NCBI GenBank assembly: GCA_019083985.1
Contig: JAHRCV010000001.1
Coordinates: 1,178,001-1,242,000, forward strand
Direction: 5' to 3'
Length of the DNA: 64,000 bases
Source of the DNA: Rhizobiales bacterium TNE-4
GTDB taxonomy: Bacteria > Pseudomonadota > Alphaproteobacteria > Rhizobiales > Beijerinckiaceae
How positions within the stretch are numbered: the first letter of the stretch is position 1; each line of letters opens with the position of its first letter. Positions 1 through 9,516 of the stretch are shown here, piece after piece. A program made the translations under genes and the position numbers. The notes below the pieces were generated by a model, which made no database searches, had not been told where the DNA came from, and saw only the letters and a program-made list of their open reading frames with translations.

Positions 1-2672
1 TCATTTCCAGAGCCTCCGTATAGAGTATCGTTGCCATTTAAACCATAAATCGTATCGTTCCCAGCACCGCCATCAATCATATCATTGCTACTAAAGCCGA
101 CAATGCTGTCAGCACCTGATGTCGATACAAATAATTTTGCTGTAATGTCTTTAAAGTTCCACGTGCTACCGTCATCGAAGGCAATGATATCGACGCCTCT
201 TTCGTCAAACTTACGTAATATCAGCCGTCCACCGTCGGTTCCTCCCACAATCGAAGGTGCTATTAATACGACCACATCCGTTCCGGAAAAATTCAAGCTC
301 ACCCGTGCGGCTACTACTCCTTTAAGAATAAGCGTGTCTGCTAAATCATAATTAGACGAAGTACTCTCCCAGATTTCATCGTTTCCATCGCCAGCGCTCC
401 AAATATATGTATCGCTGCCATCTCCACCAAAAAGCGTGTCATTACCAGAACCACCACGCAGCGTGTCGTCTCCACCCCGACCATCAATAAAATCATTTCC
501 TGCACCGCCATCGATACTATCGTTGGCGCTGAATCCGTAGATACTATCATTGCCTGCCGTTGCCCTAAGGCATCTTGCGATGATATCGGCGGACGTCCAC
601 ACGATGCCGCCGTCAAATTTGATCGTTTCAATAGTTGTAAGAGAAAAATTATCAATCGTTAGGCTGCCCCCATCGTTACCCCCCACAAATGAGGGCGCAA
701 TCGTAAGGATCAGTGAATTATAAGTACAAACAAGGTTAACTTTTGCGACATTTACTCCTTCGAGGACTAATATATCGTTGGATCCCATGTTTGCGGATTC
801 GCCGATAACATCCGACCCATCACCATAACTCCACACAAACGTATCATTGCCATAACCGCCAACAAGCCTGTCATTACCAGAACCACCACGCAGCGTGTCG
901 TCTCCACCCCGACCATCAATAAAATCATTTCCGGCACCGCTATCGATGATATCGTTTGTTCTGAAACCGATAATGCTATCATTACCAATTGATCCAGCTT
1001 GAGCAAGTGCCATTGCAGCGAGTTGTGTAGATGTCCAAATCGCGTCAGCAAGCACGATTTTTTCAATACCATCGAGATCCGCATCCACGGTCACACTGCC
1101 ACCATCAGTGCCACTGACATATGACGGCGCAATCCCAAGTGTAATTCTATAAGTCGAATATTTAACACTTATCTGAAAAGCACTCACACCAAACAAAAAA
1201 AGTGTGTCAAATGAATTAAGACCACCAATTTCGGATATTATATCTGATCCATCACCGCGACTCCATACATACGTGTCATCGCCTATATCGCCACTAAGAA
1301 AGTCGTTGCCTGCACCGCCAAAAAGTGTATCATTACCCCACCCACCCCAAAGTGTGTCATTTCCACTTCCACCATCCAAAACATCGATCCCGAAATCGCC
1401 ATTTAAATAGTCGTCGCCCGCACCACCATAAAGCGTATCATTCCCAATAACTCCACCCAAGTCACCTTGAATTGAGTCATTACCATCTCCTCCGACGAGG
1501 TAATCATTGCCCGCGCCTCCCACAAGCGTGTCATTGCCTGCACCGCCTTCCAAATAATCCGCGCCAGCAAAACCGCTCAAATAATTATCTAAATCATTAC
1601 CGGTGATGGTATCATTGCCGCCGCCGCCCTTGGCATTTTCGATCCAGCACGAATAGGCGATGGAAATATTAAACGTCATTCCATCGCAATCAGAGAAATT
1701 TCCTGGGTTTAAATTGATACGCGATGGCGTATTCCAGCCGGATAAATCCAGTGTATCTATCCCACCGGAATCATAAATACATAAAACTGGATGCTTATTA
1801 ATTGTGAAATCATAAAGAGTTGAATTGATCGACGAAGCATTAAATCCGTAAACAGAATTGCCATTACGGGTTGTTTTTGACTGCCCATATATGGATTGGA
1901 TTGCGTTGACATCATCCAGCATGGGTGTCTGTGGAGAATAATAATTACCATCACTCGCCTTCCAATTCGCCCCTGTATTATAAGATCCAAAATAGGACAT
2001 AATAGAATATTGCAGACTGTCTTGCGCGTAGACTGCGTCCTTCCCGTATGTCAAAGGAAGAAGATCACCATTAGCGTTATAGGTGGCGTTATACGGCCCT
2101 GGATGGCTTAAGCCGAGCGCATGCCCTATTTCATGAATAAAGGTACTAAAGCCCCATTGTCCGCTCTGTGGCGTGAGTAAATTATTTGTTCCACTTGATG
2201 AACCATATTTCGTATTAAACCAAACACTCCCTGCATAAGATACTGTGCCAGGACGATATGTATGTGCATAATCAACCATCGTTGTCGTATTTGAAAATTT
2301 AATATTTGCTTGTGACAGGTTTGTTGTTTCGGAAAAATTAGGAGCGATTAAATCGTCCCAAAGTTGAATCACGCTCCGTGCCACTGCGATTTGAGCGGCC
2401 GTGAGCGGGGAAAACCCGGCAGCTTCGGAATATGGGATCCAACCTGCAGCGGTTGTTGGAAAAGCATAGGTTAGATTTTGCCCTGTCCAGTGAAAGCTAG
2501 AGTCAAGCTGCTTAATAATCTGGTCGGGCGTGAAGATTGGCTTTGGTAGCGTAGGAACTGCAAAGCTTCCTACTGTGAATTTGCTGAATGCCTGATCAAT
2601 GAAAGACCCGCTCAAGTCGGGTACGTCGCCTGGCCGATGAATTGCATTAAGGCGGCCGCAATAAATGCACAT
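1..2672 (-). CDS. Serralysin-type (M10) RTX metalloprotease, C-terminus beyond left edge
   Basis: Secreted zinc endopeptidase of the serralysin family. One uninterrupted frame runs from ATG 2672 off the left edge (at least 890 codons). The zinc site HEIGHALGLSH is at residues 180-190 (H180, E181, H184, H190) and the Met-turn SIMSY has M225 and Y227. From about residue 330 come glycine/aspartate-rich nonapeptide repeats (GGxGxDxxx type, calcium-binding), then at least three modules in which a repeat block is followed by a D(T/I)(Y/F)xWSxGDG segment and a beta-rich domain like the haemolysin-type calcium-binding related domain. There is no N-terminal signal peptide, as expected for type I secretion. 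The RBS AGGGGGAG lies about 10 bases upstream. The gene is AT-rich compared with its neighbours, suggesting transfer. Family is certain; the substrate is unknown and the C-terminal secretion signal is not visible. Confidence 0.93.
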   Translation of the reverse strand, partial: MCIYCGRLNAIHRPGDVPDLSGSFIDQAFSKFTVGSFAVPTLPKPIFTPDQIIKQLDSSFHWTGQNLTYAFPTTAAGWIPYSEAAGFSPLTAAQIAVARSVIQLWDDLIAPNFSETTNLSQANIKFSNTTTMVDYAHTYRPGTVSYAGSVWFNTKYGSSSGTNNLLTPQSGQWGFSTFIHEIGHALGLSHPGPYNATYNANGDLLPLTYGKDAVYAQDSLQYSIMSYFGSYNTGANWKASDGNYYSPQTPMLDDVNAIQSIYGQSKTTRNGNSVYGFNASSINSTLYDFTINKHPVLCIYDSGGIDTLDLSGWNTPSRINLNPGNFSDCDGMTFNISIAYSCWIENAKGGGGNDTITGNDLDNYLSGFAGADYLEGGAGNDTLVGGAGNDYLVGGDGNDSIQGDLGGVIGNDTLYGGAGDDYLNGDFGIDVLDGGSGNDTLWGGWGNDTLFGGAGNDFLSGDIGDDTYVWSRGDGSDIISEIGGLNSFDTLFLFGVSAFQISVKYSTYRITLGIAPSYVSGTDGGSVTVDADLDGIEKIVLADAIWTSTQLAAMALAQAGSIGNDSIIGFRTNDIIDSGAGNDFIDGRGGDDTLRGGSGNDRLVGGYGNDTFVWSYGDGSDVIGESANMGSNDILVLEGVNVAKVNLVCTYNSLILTIAPSFVGGNDGGSLTIDNFSLTTIETIKFDGGIVWTSADIIARCLRATAGNDSIYGFSANDSIDGGAGNDFIDGRGGDDTLRGGSGNDTLFGGDGSDTYIWSAGDGNDEIWESTSSNYDLADTLILKGVVAARVSLNFSGTDVVVLIAPSIVGGTDGGRLILRKFDERGVDIIAFDDGSTWNFKDITAKLFVSTSGADSIVGFSSNDMIDGGAGNDTIYGLNGNDTLYGGSGN
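437..500. repeat. 64-bp exact direct repeat, copy 1 (inside serralysin gene)
   Basis: This stretch is identical base for base to 869-932, exactly 432 bp (144 codons) away, in the same reading frame. It encodes the end of one RTX block and part of the next in two successive modules of the protease. Exact identity at synonymous sites indicates recent tandem duplication or gene conversion of modules. Confidence 0.9.
869..932. repeat. 64-bp exact direct repeat, copy 2 (inside serralysin gene)
   Basis: Partner of the copy at 437-500. The flanking bases diverge immediately on both sides, though the encoded modules remain homologous. Confidence 0.9.
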
Positions 2673-3082
2673 GGTAACGCGCTCCCCCTGTCAGCGAAGA
2701 TACGCGATACCGATCATCTGCGATTTTTTGATGACCCATTATGGGTCTATAACCACCCCCTTGTCAACTCATTTATGGGCTTAATTTGCCGATACCGTTA
2801 TTAGATCAAACCTTTTTCTTCCTTGAGACCTAAACTTCACCCGTCAATGCGTGTCCGTCCTCGATTAACCCGCATTGATCTCTTTTTGGTCGTGGCCCCG
2901 CATCGAGCCATACGCTCATGACATGTCGCCCTGCGGAACGGGCGCTTCTGAGCGGCGCCAGAGCCTGTTACGGTTCCCTCGTTGAGTCGCCCGCTGAGGG
3001 CCCTTTCTGCCGGAACCAAGGTCTCCATGTTCATCGTGTCAGCCCTGTGGCCCCTCGCCGCGCGCCCGAGGCCTGAACGATC
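2673..3082. other. 410-bp divergent intergenic region
   Basis: No convincing gene lies here; the longer minus-strand reading frame that begins within the DMT gene and ends here has no family resemblance. The part next to the protease is AT-rich and holds the palindrome at 2733-2747. The part next to the DMT gene is GC-rich. It should hold the promoters of both divergent genes, but I cannot place them with confidence. Confidence 0.6.
2733..2747. promoter_or_regulatory. Palindrome GACCCAT-T-ATGGGTC, candidate operator
   Basis: Perfect 7-bp inverted repeat around one central base, centred about 68 bp upstream of the serralysin start codon in AT-rich DNA. Size and place fit a dimeric regulator site; the regulator is unknown. 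Confidence 0.4.
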
Positions 3083-3979
3083 ATGACAGATTATGCGCGC
3101 AACAAGCGCGGCGTTCTCTATCTCTTGCTCGCTATGGCTGTGTTCGTCGTCAATGACATGACGGTGAAGATGGCGGCCGCCTCCATGCCACCGGGGCAGA
3201 TGATGTTGGTGCGCAGCCTGTTCGCTGTCCCCATGGTGTTCGCGCTCATCGTGGCATCGGGGGAAACCAAGCAGCTGCGTTATCTTTTCACGCGGCTCGT
3301 GTTGTTTCGCGCGCTGTTTGAAATGCTGGTTGCGGTGATGTTCATTTCTGCGCTCGCGCATCTGCCGCTTGCCGACATCACAGCCATCTTGCAGGCGACA
3401 CCAATTTTCCTGACGCTGATTGTAGCAGTGTTCGGCATTGAACGGATCAATGCACGCGGTTGGCTCGCCGTGCTTGTGGGCTTCATCGGTGTGCTTCTCG
3501 TCTCCAAACCGACGGGCGGCGGCGACTGGACCTATTCACTAATCGCTTTGGGTTCCGCAGTTTTTGTGGCCATCCGCGATCTCCTCACTCGCCGCTTGCC
3601 GTCGCATGTCCCCTCCATGGTCGTCACGCAAGGCACGACGCTCAGCGTTGTCTTGGGCGGTCTTTTGCTCGCGCCCTTCGAGACTTGGGTGATGCCTTCT
3701 GCCTCGTCCTTCGGGTTGCTTTTCATTGCCGCGTTTTTCGTCACGCTGGGCAATGTCTATGTCATCAAGGCTTATCGTACGGCGAGCGTGGCCATTCTGT
3801 CGCCGTTCCGCTATTCGGTGATCTTCTTTGCCGTCGTGTTGGGCTTTGTCGCGTTCGGCGAAATTCCCGATTGGCTGACCATTTCCGGATCGTCGCTCAT
3901 CATCGCGGCTGGTCTTTACACCATCTATCATGAACGCCGCCGCATCCGTGCTCTCAACGCGCCGGCCACTGAACCATGA
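3083..3979 (+). CDS. DMT-superfamily (EamA) transporter
   Basis: Integral inner-membrane protein of 298 residues, the usual EamA length, with about ten hydrophobic segments arranged as two EamA halves (roughly 10-140 and 150-285). The second half shows the typical end of the family, with a glycine-rich last helix (GSSLIIAAGLYTIYHE). Such proteins export metabolites or drugs; the substrate cannot be read from the sequence. It begins with ATG and its stop overlaps the start of the next gene (ATGA), so the two are probably cotranscribed. Confidence 0.85.
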   Translation: MTDYARNKRGVLYLLLAMAVFVVNDMTVKMAAASMPPGQMMLVRSLFAVPMVFALIVASGETKQLRYLFTRLVLFRALFEMLVAVMFISALAHLPLADITAILQATPIFLTLIVAVFGIERINARGWLAVLVGFIGVLLVSKPTGGGDWTYSLIALGSAVFVAIRDLLTRRLPSHVPSMVVTQGTTLSVVLGGLLLAPFETWVMPSASSFGLLFIAAFFVTLGNVYVIKAYRTASVAILSPFRYSVIFFAVVLGFVAFGEIPDWLTISGSSLIIAAGLYTIYHERRRIRALNAPATEP

Positions 3980-5178
3980 GCAGCGATACACAACAGGATC
4001 TGGTGAAGCCCGGCATCCTCGTGCTGGTCGCGATGTCGGCGCTGCAACCTTTCGCACTCAACGTGATGGCGCCTGCTTTGCCGGGCATGGCGCGCGCCTT
4101 CGATGTCGATTATGCGACCATCCAGCTGACGCTGACGTTCTATCTCGTCGCGGTCGCCATCTCGCAATTTTTTGGTGGGCCGCTCTCTGATCGGTTCGGG
4201 CGCCGGCCGGTCATTCTCACCTCGCTTGTGCTTTTCACTTTAGGCGCCTTCGCGGCCATGTTTGCGATGAATGTCGGCACGCTGATCGCGGCGCGCATTC
4301 TGCAAGCCTGTGGGGCGGGAACGGCCTTCGCCTTGGCGCGCGCGGTGATCCGCGACACCAGCGGACGCGATGAATCGGCAAGCCGGATCGGCTATGTGAC
4401 CACCGTCATGGTTGTGGTGCCGATGATTGCACCACTCTGCGGCGGCATGCTCGACGAACGGTTCGGCTGGCGGAGCATTTTCCTGCTCGGGACGGTCTTC
4501 GGCGCGGCGGTGCTGCTTTACGTTAGCTTAAAACTGCCTGAAACGCGCGCAGGCCATGGCGTGGGCAGCGGCAGCGTACGGCATGTGTTCATGGCGTTTC
4601 CCACCTTGCTGAGCAATCGCGGTTTTCTGGGCTATGCGGGCGCCCTCGCCTTTTGCTCGGCGAGCTTCTTCGGCTTTCTCGCCGCGGCGCCTTACGTCAT
4701 CGTGACGGTGATGGGACAATCGCCCGACGTCTACGGCGCGTATTTCGTCCTGTCCGCCTTCGGCTACATGGTCGGCAATTTCGTCTCAGGCCGTTTCGGC
4801 CGCCGGATCGGCACCGACCGTATGGTGTTGATCGGATCGGCGATCTCATCCTGCGCCATCCTCACCGAGTTGATCGTCATCTTCGCCCTGCCCTGGACAC
4901 CGGCGAGCTTCTTCCTCCCCTTAATGGGCAATGCGATCGGCAATGGGCTGACCATGCCGGGCGCTACGGCAGGTGCTCTCTCTGTGCGGCCTGACCTCGC
5001 CGGGTCGGCGGCTGGCTTTGCGGGCGCGTTCCAATTGGGCCTCGGCGCTGCCATGACGGTCGCAACCAGCCATGCGGTCGAGATCTGGCCCCCGAGCATC
5101 GCCGCCATCATGCTGGCCTGTGCCGTTACGGGCCTTTTGTGCCACCTGGCCGGACGTGTCGGCCGCGACGCTGGGTAA
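3976..5178 (+). CDS. MFS transporter, Bcr/CflA drug-resistance type
   Basis: Inner-membrane proton-driven exporter, 400 residues, about twelve membrane segments. It carries the MFS motif A signature after helix 2 (GGPLSDRFGRRPV, about residues 63-75) and a motif C-like stretch in helix 5, both typical of the Bcr/CflA 12-TM subfamily. Translational overlap of 4 bp with the DMT gene indicates an operon of two exporters. The drug or metabolite exported is not predictable. Confidence 0.88.
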   Translation: MSSDTQQDLVKPGILVLVAMSALQPFALNVMAPALPGMARAFDVDYATIQLTLTFYLVAVAISQFFGGPLSDRFGRRPVILTSLVLFTLGAFAAMFAMNVGTLIAARILQACGAGTAFALARAVIRDTSGRDESASRIGYVTTVMVVVPMIAPLCGGMLDERFGWRSIFLLGTVFGAAVLLYVSLKLPETRAGHGVGSGSVRHVFMAFPTLLSNRGFLGYAGALAFCSASFFGFLAAAPYVIVTVMGQSPDVYGAYFVLSAFGYMVGNFVSGRFGRRIGTDRMVLIGSAISSCAILTELIVIFALPWTPASFFLPLMGNAIGNGLTMPGATAGALSVRPDLAGSAAGFAGAFQLGLGAAMTVATSHAVEIWPPSIAAIMLACAVTGLLCHLAGRVGRDAG

Positions 5179-5204
5179 GCGAAGCCAAGGCCAATTTGGG
5201 TGGC

Positions 5205-5230
5205 AAAAAACGCCCCTTGCGGCGCTTTTT
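5205..5230 (+). terminator. Weak hairpin with T-run after the MFS gene
   Basis: An A-run plus CGCC, a six-base loop, then GGCG and a T-run, 27 bp after the MFS stop. The GC part of the stem is short, so this is a tentative intrinsic terminator. Confidence 0.45.
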
Positions 5231-5363
5231 CACGCTTCGAAGCTTTGCCGCCTCTGCGCCGCGGTGGTATAGCCTCTCATAGGATTCCAGGGGGTTCCCC
5301 CCTTGGGTCGGGCGACCCATAATCAGCCAAAAATGGCGATAGGCCGCGATCGGAGGGATTAAC

Positions 5364-5951
5364 TTGCAAAGCTTGCTCGGCATTAGCCGTGTGATCGACA
5401 AGGTCAACGGCTTCATCGGCCGCTGGGTGGCATGGGCCATTCTGCTTGCCGTCATCATTTCCACAGTCAATGCGATCATCCGCAAACTGTTCGACGTGTC
5501 GTCGAACTCTTGGCTGGAAATGCAATGGGTCCTTTTTGGCGTGGTGTTCCTCCTCTGCGCCCCTTGGACCTTGTTGAGCAATGAACATATCCGCATCGAC
5601 ATCGTGAACTCGTTGTTGCCGAAGCAGGCGCGCAATTGGATCGATGTCGTCGGCCATGTCGTGTTTCTTATTCCGTTCACGATCATCATGATCGTGACGT
5701 CGATCCCGTTCTTCTGGCGCTCCTTCCTGCTCAACGAACAATCGTTGAATGCAGGTGGCCTCGCGCAATGGCCCGGCAAATTCTTGCTGCCGCTTGGGTT
5801 CACGCTCCTGTTCTTCCAGGCTGTGTCCGAACTTATCAAGCGCGTCGCGATCATGCGCGGCGATTTGCAGGATACGGCTTCCGGTGGCGGTCATCACGCC
5901 GCAGCTGAAGAAGAAGCCGCACGCCTCCTCGCCAATCTCAAAGCCGATTGA
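5364..5951 (+). CDS. TRAP transporter small permease subunit (DctQ type)
   Basis: Four-helix integral subunit of a tripartite ATP-independent periplasmic transporter. The protein has 195 residues. It shows the DctQ pattern: a first helix starting around residue 24, the SNSWLEMQWVLFG region (about residues 49-61), and the HIRIDIV turn. The start is taken as TTG 5364 because GGAGGG sits 6 bp before it and no better start codon lies upstream. The large permease begins 10 bp after its stop. Two short inverted repeats (5289-5303 and 5305-5318) lie upstream and may shape the leader. Confidence 0.88.
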   Translation: MQSLLGISRVIDKVNGFIGRWVAWAILLAVIISTVNAIIRKLFDVSSNSWLEMQWVLFGVVFLLCAPWTLLSNEHIRIDIVNSLLPKQARNWIDVVGHVVFLIPFTIIMIVTSIPFFWRSFLLNEQSLNAGGLAQWPGKFLLPLGFTLLFFQAVSELIKRVAIMRGDLQDTASGGGHHAAAEEEAARLLANLKAD

Positions 5952-5961
5952 GGATAGCGCC

Positions 5962-7731
5962 ATGATGTCGACCATCTCCACGGCTTTGCGCCGTCTTCTC
6001 CCGGCCATCCTCTTGGCTGGCTTCGCCTTCGCTCTGTTCACCGGCGACGCACAGGCTGCACAAACAGGCGGTCTCGCCAATTACGTCCGCGAGAACATGG
6101 CTCCGATCATGTTCTTCGCGCTCGTCGTGTTTCTGCTCTCCGGCTATCCGGTGGCTTTTGCGCTTGCCGCGAACGGTCTGTTGTTTGCGCTCATCGGCAT
6201 CGAGCTTGGCCAGTTCCGGCCAGACTTTCTGCAGGCGCTGCCAGAACGTGTCTACGGCGTCATGGCCAATGACACGCTGCTCGCGATTCCGTTCTTCACC
6301 TTCATGGGCCTCATCCTCGAGCGCTCGGGCATGGCTGAAGATCTCCTCGACACGATCGGCCAGTTGTTCGGCCCCGTGCGTGGCGGTCTCGCTTATGCGG
6401 TGATTTTCGTCGGTGCGCTTCTGGCCGCCACGACGGGCGTGGTCGCCGCGTCGGTGATCTCGATGGGCTTGATCTCCCTGCCGATCATGCTGCGCTACGG
6501 CTATGATCGCCGCTTGGCGTCAGGCGTCATCGCAGCCTCCGGCACGCTCGCCCAGATTATCCCGCCCTCGCTCGTCCTCATCGTGATGGCCGACCAGCTC
6601 GGCCGTTCCGTCGGCGACATGTATGAAGGCGCGTTCATTCCGGGTCTTGTGCTTTCCGCGCTTTATGCAGGCTATGTCTTCCTTGTGACCGTGGTTTATC
6701 CCGATCGCGCACCTGCGCTGCCGAAAGAGGCACAGACGCTGAATGACCCGGATGGCAAGGCGCGTCGCTTGTCGCTCTTGGTCGTGACGATCATCTCCGG
6801 CATTGTCGGTTACATCGTCATTAAGCGGTCAGGCCAAAGCCCGGGTGCAGACTTCGTCGTCCTCACCATGACGGTGGCCGTCGGTGTCTCCTTTACCATC
6901 GCCGTGCTCAACAAGCTCCTTGGCTTGAAGCTTCTGTCGCGCATGGCTGAACAAACCATCTTCGTGATGGTGCCCCCGCTTGCACTCATCTTCCTCGTGC
7001 TCGGAACGATCTTCATCGGTCTTGCCACGCCAACGGAAGGCGGCGCGATGGGTGCGGCCGGCGCGATGATCCTCGCGATCATGAAGCGTCGTCTGTCATG
7101 GGACCTTCTGCGCCAAGCCACGGAATCGACCGCGAAGCTTTCCGCTTTCGTTGTGTTCATCCTTGTCGGTGCACGCGTGTTCTCGCTGACCTTCTATGGG
7201 GTGAACGGGCATGTGTGGGTCGAGCATCTGTTGACCTCGCTACCGGGTGGCCAGACAGGCTTCCTGATCTTCGTCAACATTCTCATCTTCCTGTTGGCCT
7301 TCTTCCTCGACTTCTTCGAGTTGGCCTTCATCGCCGTGCCGCTCATCGGGCCGGTTGCTGATAAGCTCGGCATCGACCTGATTTGGTTCGGCGTGATGCT
7401 GGGTGTGAACATGCAGACCTCGTTCATGCACCCGCCCTTCGGCTTCGCTCTGTTCTATCTGCGCTCCGTCGCACCGAAGGACGAGTACACCGACAAGGTC
7501 ACGGGCATGCGCATGGCGCCGGTCACGACGGGACAGATCTACTGGGGCGCCGTGCCCTTCGTGGTGATCCAGTGCATCATGGTCGCGCTCGTCATCCTGT
7601 TCCCGCAAATGGTGATGCATTACAAATCATCGGGACCGGTGGTGGATCAGCAAAAGGCGCTTGAGCAACTCAATAACCTTGCGCCGCCGCCGGGTTCGGA
7701 TGGAATGGATCTCGCGCCACCAAAATTCTGA
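5962..7731 (+). CDS. TRAP transporter large permease subunit (DctM type, long form)
   Basis: Transport-catalysing membrane subunit, 589 residues, longer than the roughly 430-residue DctM because of extra central sequence, as in the TRAP subfamily that serves keto-acid-type substrates. It has many hydrophobic segments and DctM landmarks such as PFFTFMG, SGTLAQIIPPS and the late NMQTSFMHPPFGFALFY stretch. I chose ATG 5962 (GAGGAT upstream) over a much earlier in-frame ATG that would overlap the small subunit and encode only low-complexity sequence. It is followed by a strong terminator. Its presumed binding protein is at 9573-10661 on the other strand. Confidence 0.9.
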   Translation: MMSTISTALRRLLPAILLAGFAFALFTGDAQAAQTGGLANYVRENMAPIMFFALVVFLLSGYPVAFALAANGLLFALIGIELGQFRPDFLQALPERVYGVMANDTLLAIPFFTFMGLILERSGMAEDLLDTIGQLFGPVRGGLAYAVIFVGALLAATTGVVAASVISMGLISLPIMLRYGYDRRLASGVIAASGTLAQIIPPSLVLIVMADQLGRSVGDMYEGAFIPGLVLSALYAGYVFLVTVVYPDRAPALPKEAQTLNDPDGKARRLSLLVVTIISGIVGYIVIKRSGQSPGADFVVLTMTVAVGVSFTIAVLNKLLGLKLLSRMAEQTIFVMVPPLALIFLVLGTIFIGLATPTEGGAMGAAGAMILAIMKRRLSWDLLRQATESTAKLSAFVVFILVGARVFSLTFYGVNGHVWVEHLLTSLPGGQTGFLIFVNILIFLLAFFLDFFELAFIAVPLIGPVADKLGIDLIWFGVMLGVNMQTSFMHPPFGFALFYLRSVAPKDEYTDKVTGMRMAPVTTGQIYWGAVPFVVIQCIMVALVILFPQMVMHYKSSGPVVDQQKALEQLNNLAPPPGSDGMDLAPPKF

Positions 7732-7753
7732 CGCGAGTGCCTTGTCAAAATAC

Positions 7754-7783
7754 AAGCCCCGGCTGCAAAGCCGGGGCTTTTTT
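7754..7783 (+). terminator. Intrinsic terminator of the TRAP permease operon
   Basis: Ten-bp stem AAGCCCCGGC / GCCGGGGCTT with a six-base loop, running straight into a T-run, 22 bp after the permease stop. Confidence 0.9.
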
Positions 7784-7976
7784 ACTGCGCCCAAGCGAAC
7801 AAGACGTGAAATTCAGCTTTCGCACTTGACTCAAATTTACACAAAATCCCGACTATTGAGCGTAGTTTGTATCTGCACTTCCAGCATTCGCCTATTTCCC
7901 TTATTGTCCATAGCGTTTATCGCGTTACCCCTTCGCTTTTCTTATTGAGAGTTTTCGTCATTAAAGGACTTGCCTG

Positions 7977-9443
7977 ATGTCTCTTGTTAAGCCCATCACG
8001 CGGCCCGCAACACCGAGCGCAGTTCAAAAGCTGCCCATCAATGTGATTGACGCGCGCAAAACCAAATTAGTCATTGGTAGCCCGCGTCGTGACTCTTTTA
8101 TTGGGTCAAATGGTCGGGATTTATTTAATAGCGGCGAGAGTGACGACACATTGATTGGCAATGACGGCGATGATTCACTCTATGGCGGCCAGGGCAACGA
8201 CAGCCTTTTGGGCGGCGAAGGAAACGACCTTCTCGACGGCGGCCTCGGTGACGATGTTCTTGATGGTGGAAATGGTAAAGATGTTCTGCAAGGTGGGCTA
8301 GGCAATAATACGGTCAACGGTGGCAACGGAAACGATACGCTGTTCGTGAGCGGAACGGGTCAGTACAGCGGCGATGATGGTGATGACCGCGTGATTGTTC
8401 TCGACCCGAAACAAGATAAGTTGCGGCGCGCAACACTGGATGGCGGTATTGGGACCGACACCCTCGATTTGTCGCTAACCGTCGCTTCGTCATGGGAATC
8501 AGCTGATCGCTTTCAGCACGGCGTCTATCTCGACAATAATATCATTACAGATTATGCAACCGAGCGATTTAAGTTGAACTATTCGAATTTTGAAAAGCTC
8601 ATTCTTTCCAACTTTAACGATAGTATTGCGCTCGCAAATATGCTGGTGAATGTCATCAATGCTGGCGGAGGGCTTGATTATTTTGCTACGAAAAACCTGT
8701 CAAGCGCGATGACCATTAACGGCGGTGATGGTGACGACACTTATGCGATCGAAAGCTTTACCGGAGCTCCGGGCAACCTCACAATCGACACGATCAGCGG
8801 TAATGACACCATAATATTAGCACAAAACGCATCCAATAGCCGAAAATTCTCCCTAGCTTTCGATTTGAAAGGACAGCTGTCTATTCTAATACAAGACGGA
8901 AAGCGCACCGATAACGTGATAGTTAAGGATGGAAGGGTCGCGTTTGAACAAGGGCAGTTATCCATTCTTGAAGCACAAAACTACGATAAAGTTAATCGGC
9001 AATTGCGAGCACTTTCAATCAATGGAGTAGAGCCGAAAAACGCTCAATACTGGAATGCGGGCGTTACGATTGGAACCAATAACAACGACAAATTTCATAT
9101 CAATTCGTTGAGCATGGATGAATTTCCAGGCCAAACAATTACAACAAAAGCCGGATACGACTGGATTTATATCGATAGCGTATTCAGCACGGTTAAGATC
9201 ACTGACTTTGACAAAAGCAAAGACCAAGTCGTGCTTGATAGCGTGCTTCTTCAAATGCAGCCAGATGACCTACCAAAACTGATTGAGAGCGCAAAACAGA
9301 CTAAGACAGGCATCACTTTGGCTATCCCGGATAAAGATTTTGGCGGTACTATGGATCTGACTTTTCAAAACCTCACGCGGGCCGATTTGCGCCAGGCCTA
9401 TAGTTCCGGCAATCTTTTTGCCGCGAGCACGTATACCGTTTAA
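7977..9443 (+). CDS. RTX calcium-binding protein, probably secreted by a type I system
   Basis: 488 residues. After a non-hydrophobic N-terminus, residues about 34-139 hold roughly ten glycine/aspartate-rich nonapeptides (for example GGQGNDSLL, GGEGNDLLD), the calcium-binding beta-roll repeat. The rest is beta-rich with a few isolated RTX-like motifs (GGDGDDTY about residue 250). No enzymatic domain is recognisable. It lacks a signal peptide and ends in a hydrophobic/hydroxyl-rich tail, consistent with type I export. RBS AAAGGAC stands about 6 bp upstream of ATG. The gene and its 200-bp leader are AT-rich compared with the TRAP genes on both sides, which suggests insertion of foreign DNA into a TRAP locus. 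Confidence 0.85.
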   Translation: MSLVKPITRPATPSAVQKLPINVIDARKTKLVIGSPRRDSFIGSNGRDLFNSGESDDTLIGNDGDDSLYGGQGNDSLLGGEGNDLLDGGLGDDVLDGGNGKDVLQGGLGNNTVNGGNGNDTLFVSGTGQYSGDDGDDRVIVLDPKQDKLRRATLDGGIGTDTLDLSLTVASSWESADRFQHGVYLDNNIITDYATERFKLNYSNFEKLILSNFNDSIALANMLVNVINAGGGLDYFATKNLSSAMTINGGDGDDTYAIESFTGAPGNLTIDTISGNDTIILAQNASNSRKFSLAFDLKGQLSILIQDGKRTDNVIVKDGRVAFEQGQLSILEAQNYDKVNRQLRALSINGVEPKNAQYWNAGVTIGTNNNDKFHINSLSMDEFPGQTITTKAGYDWIYIDSVFSTVKITDFDKSKDQVVLDSVLLQMQPDDLPKLIESAKQTKTGITLAIPDKDFGGTMDLTFQNLTRADLRQAYSSGNLFAASTYTV

Positions 9444-9516
9444 TTCATCGACGGTAACCCAATGCCATAGGCCCGCTCGCTCTTAAAACGTTGTCACGCC
9501 AACTAAGGCATCGCAC

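Noticed and set aside
1-1620. Regular short repeats every 27 bp resembling a CRISPR or minisatellite array
   Set aside because: They are in frame and encode RTX nonapeptides; the units vary and have no separate spacers.
2837-3361. Minus-strand reading frame of 174 codons across the DMT start
   Set aside because: It overlaps a well-supported EamA gene, has His/Arg-rich shadow composition and resembles no family.
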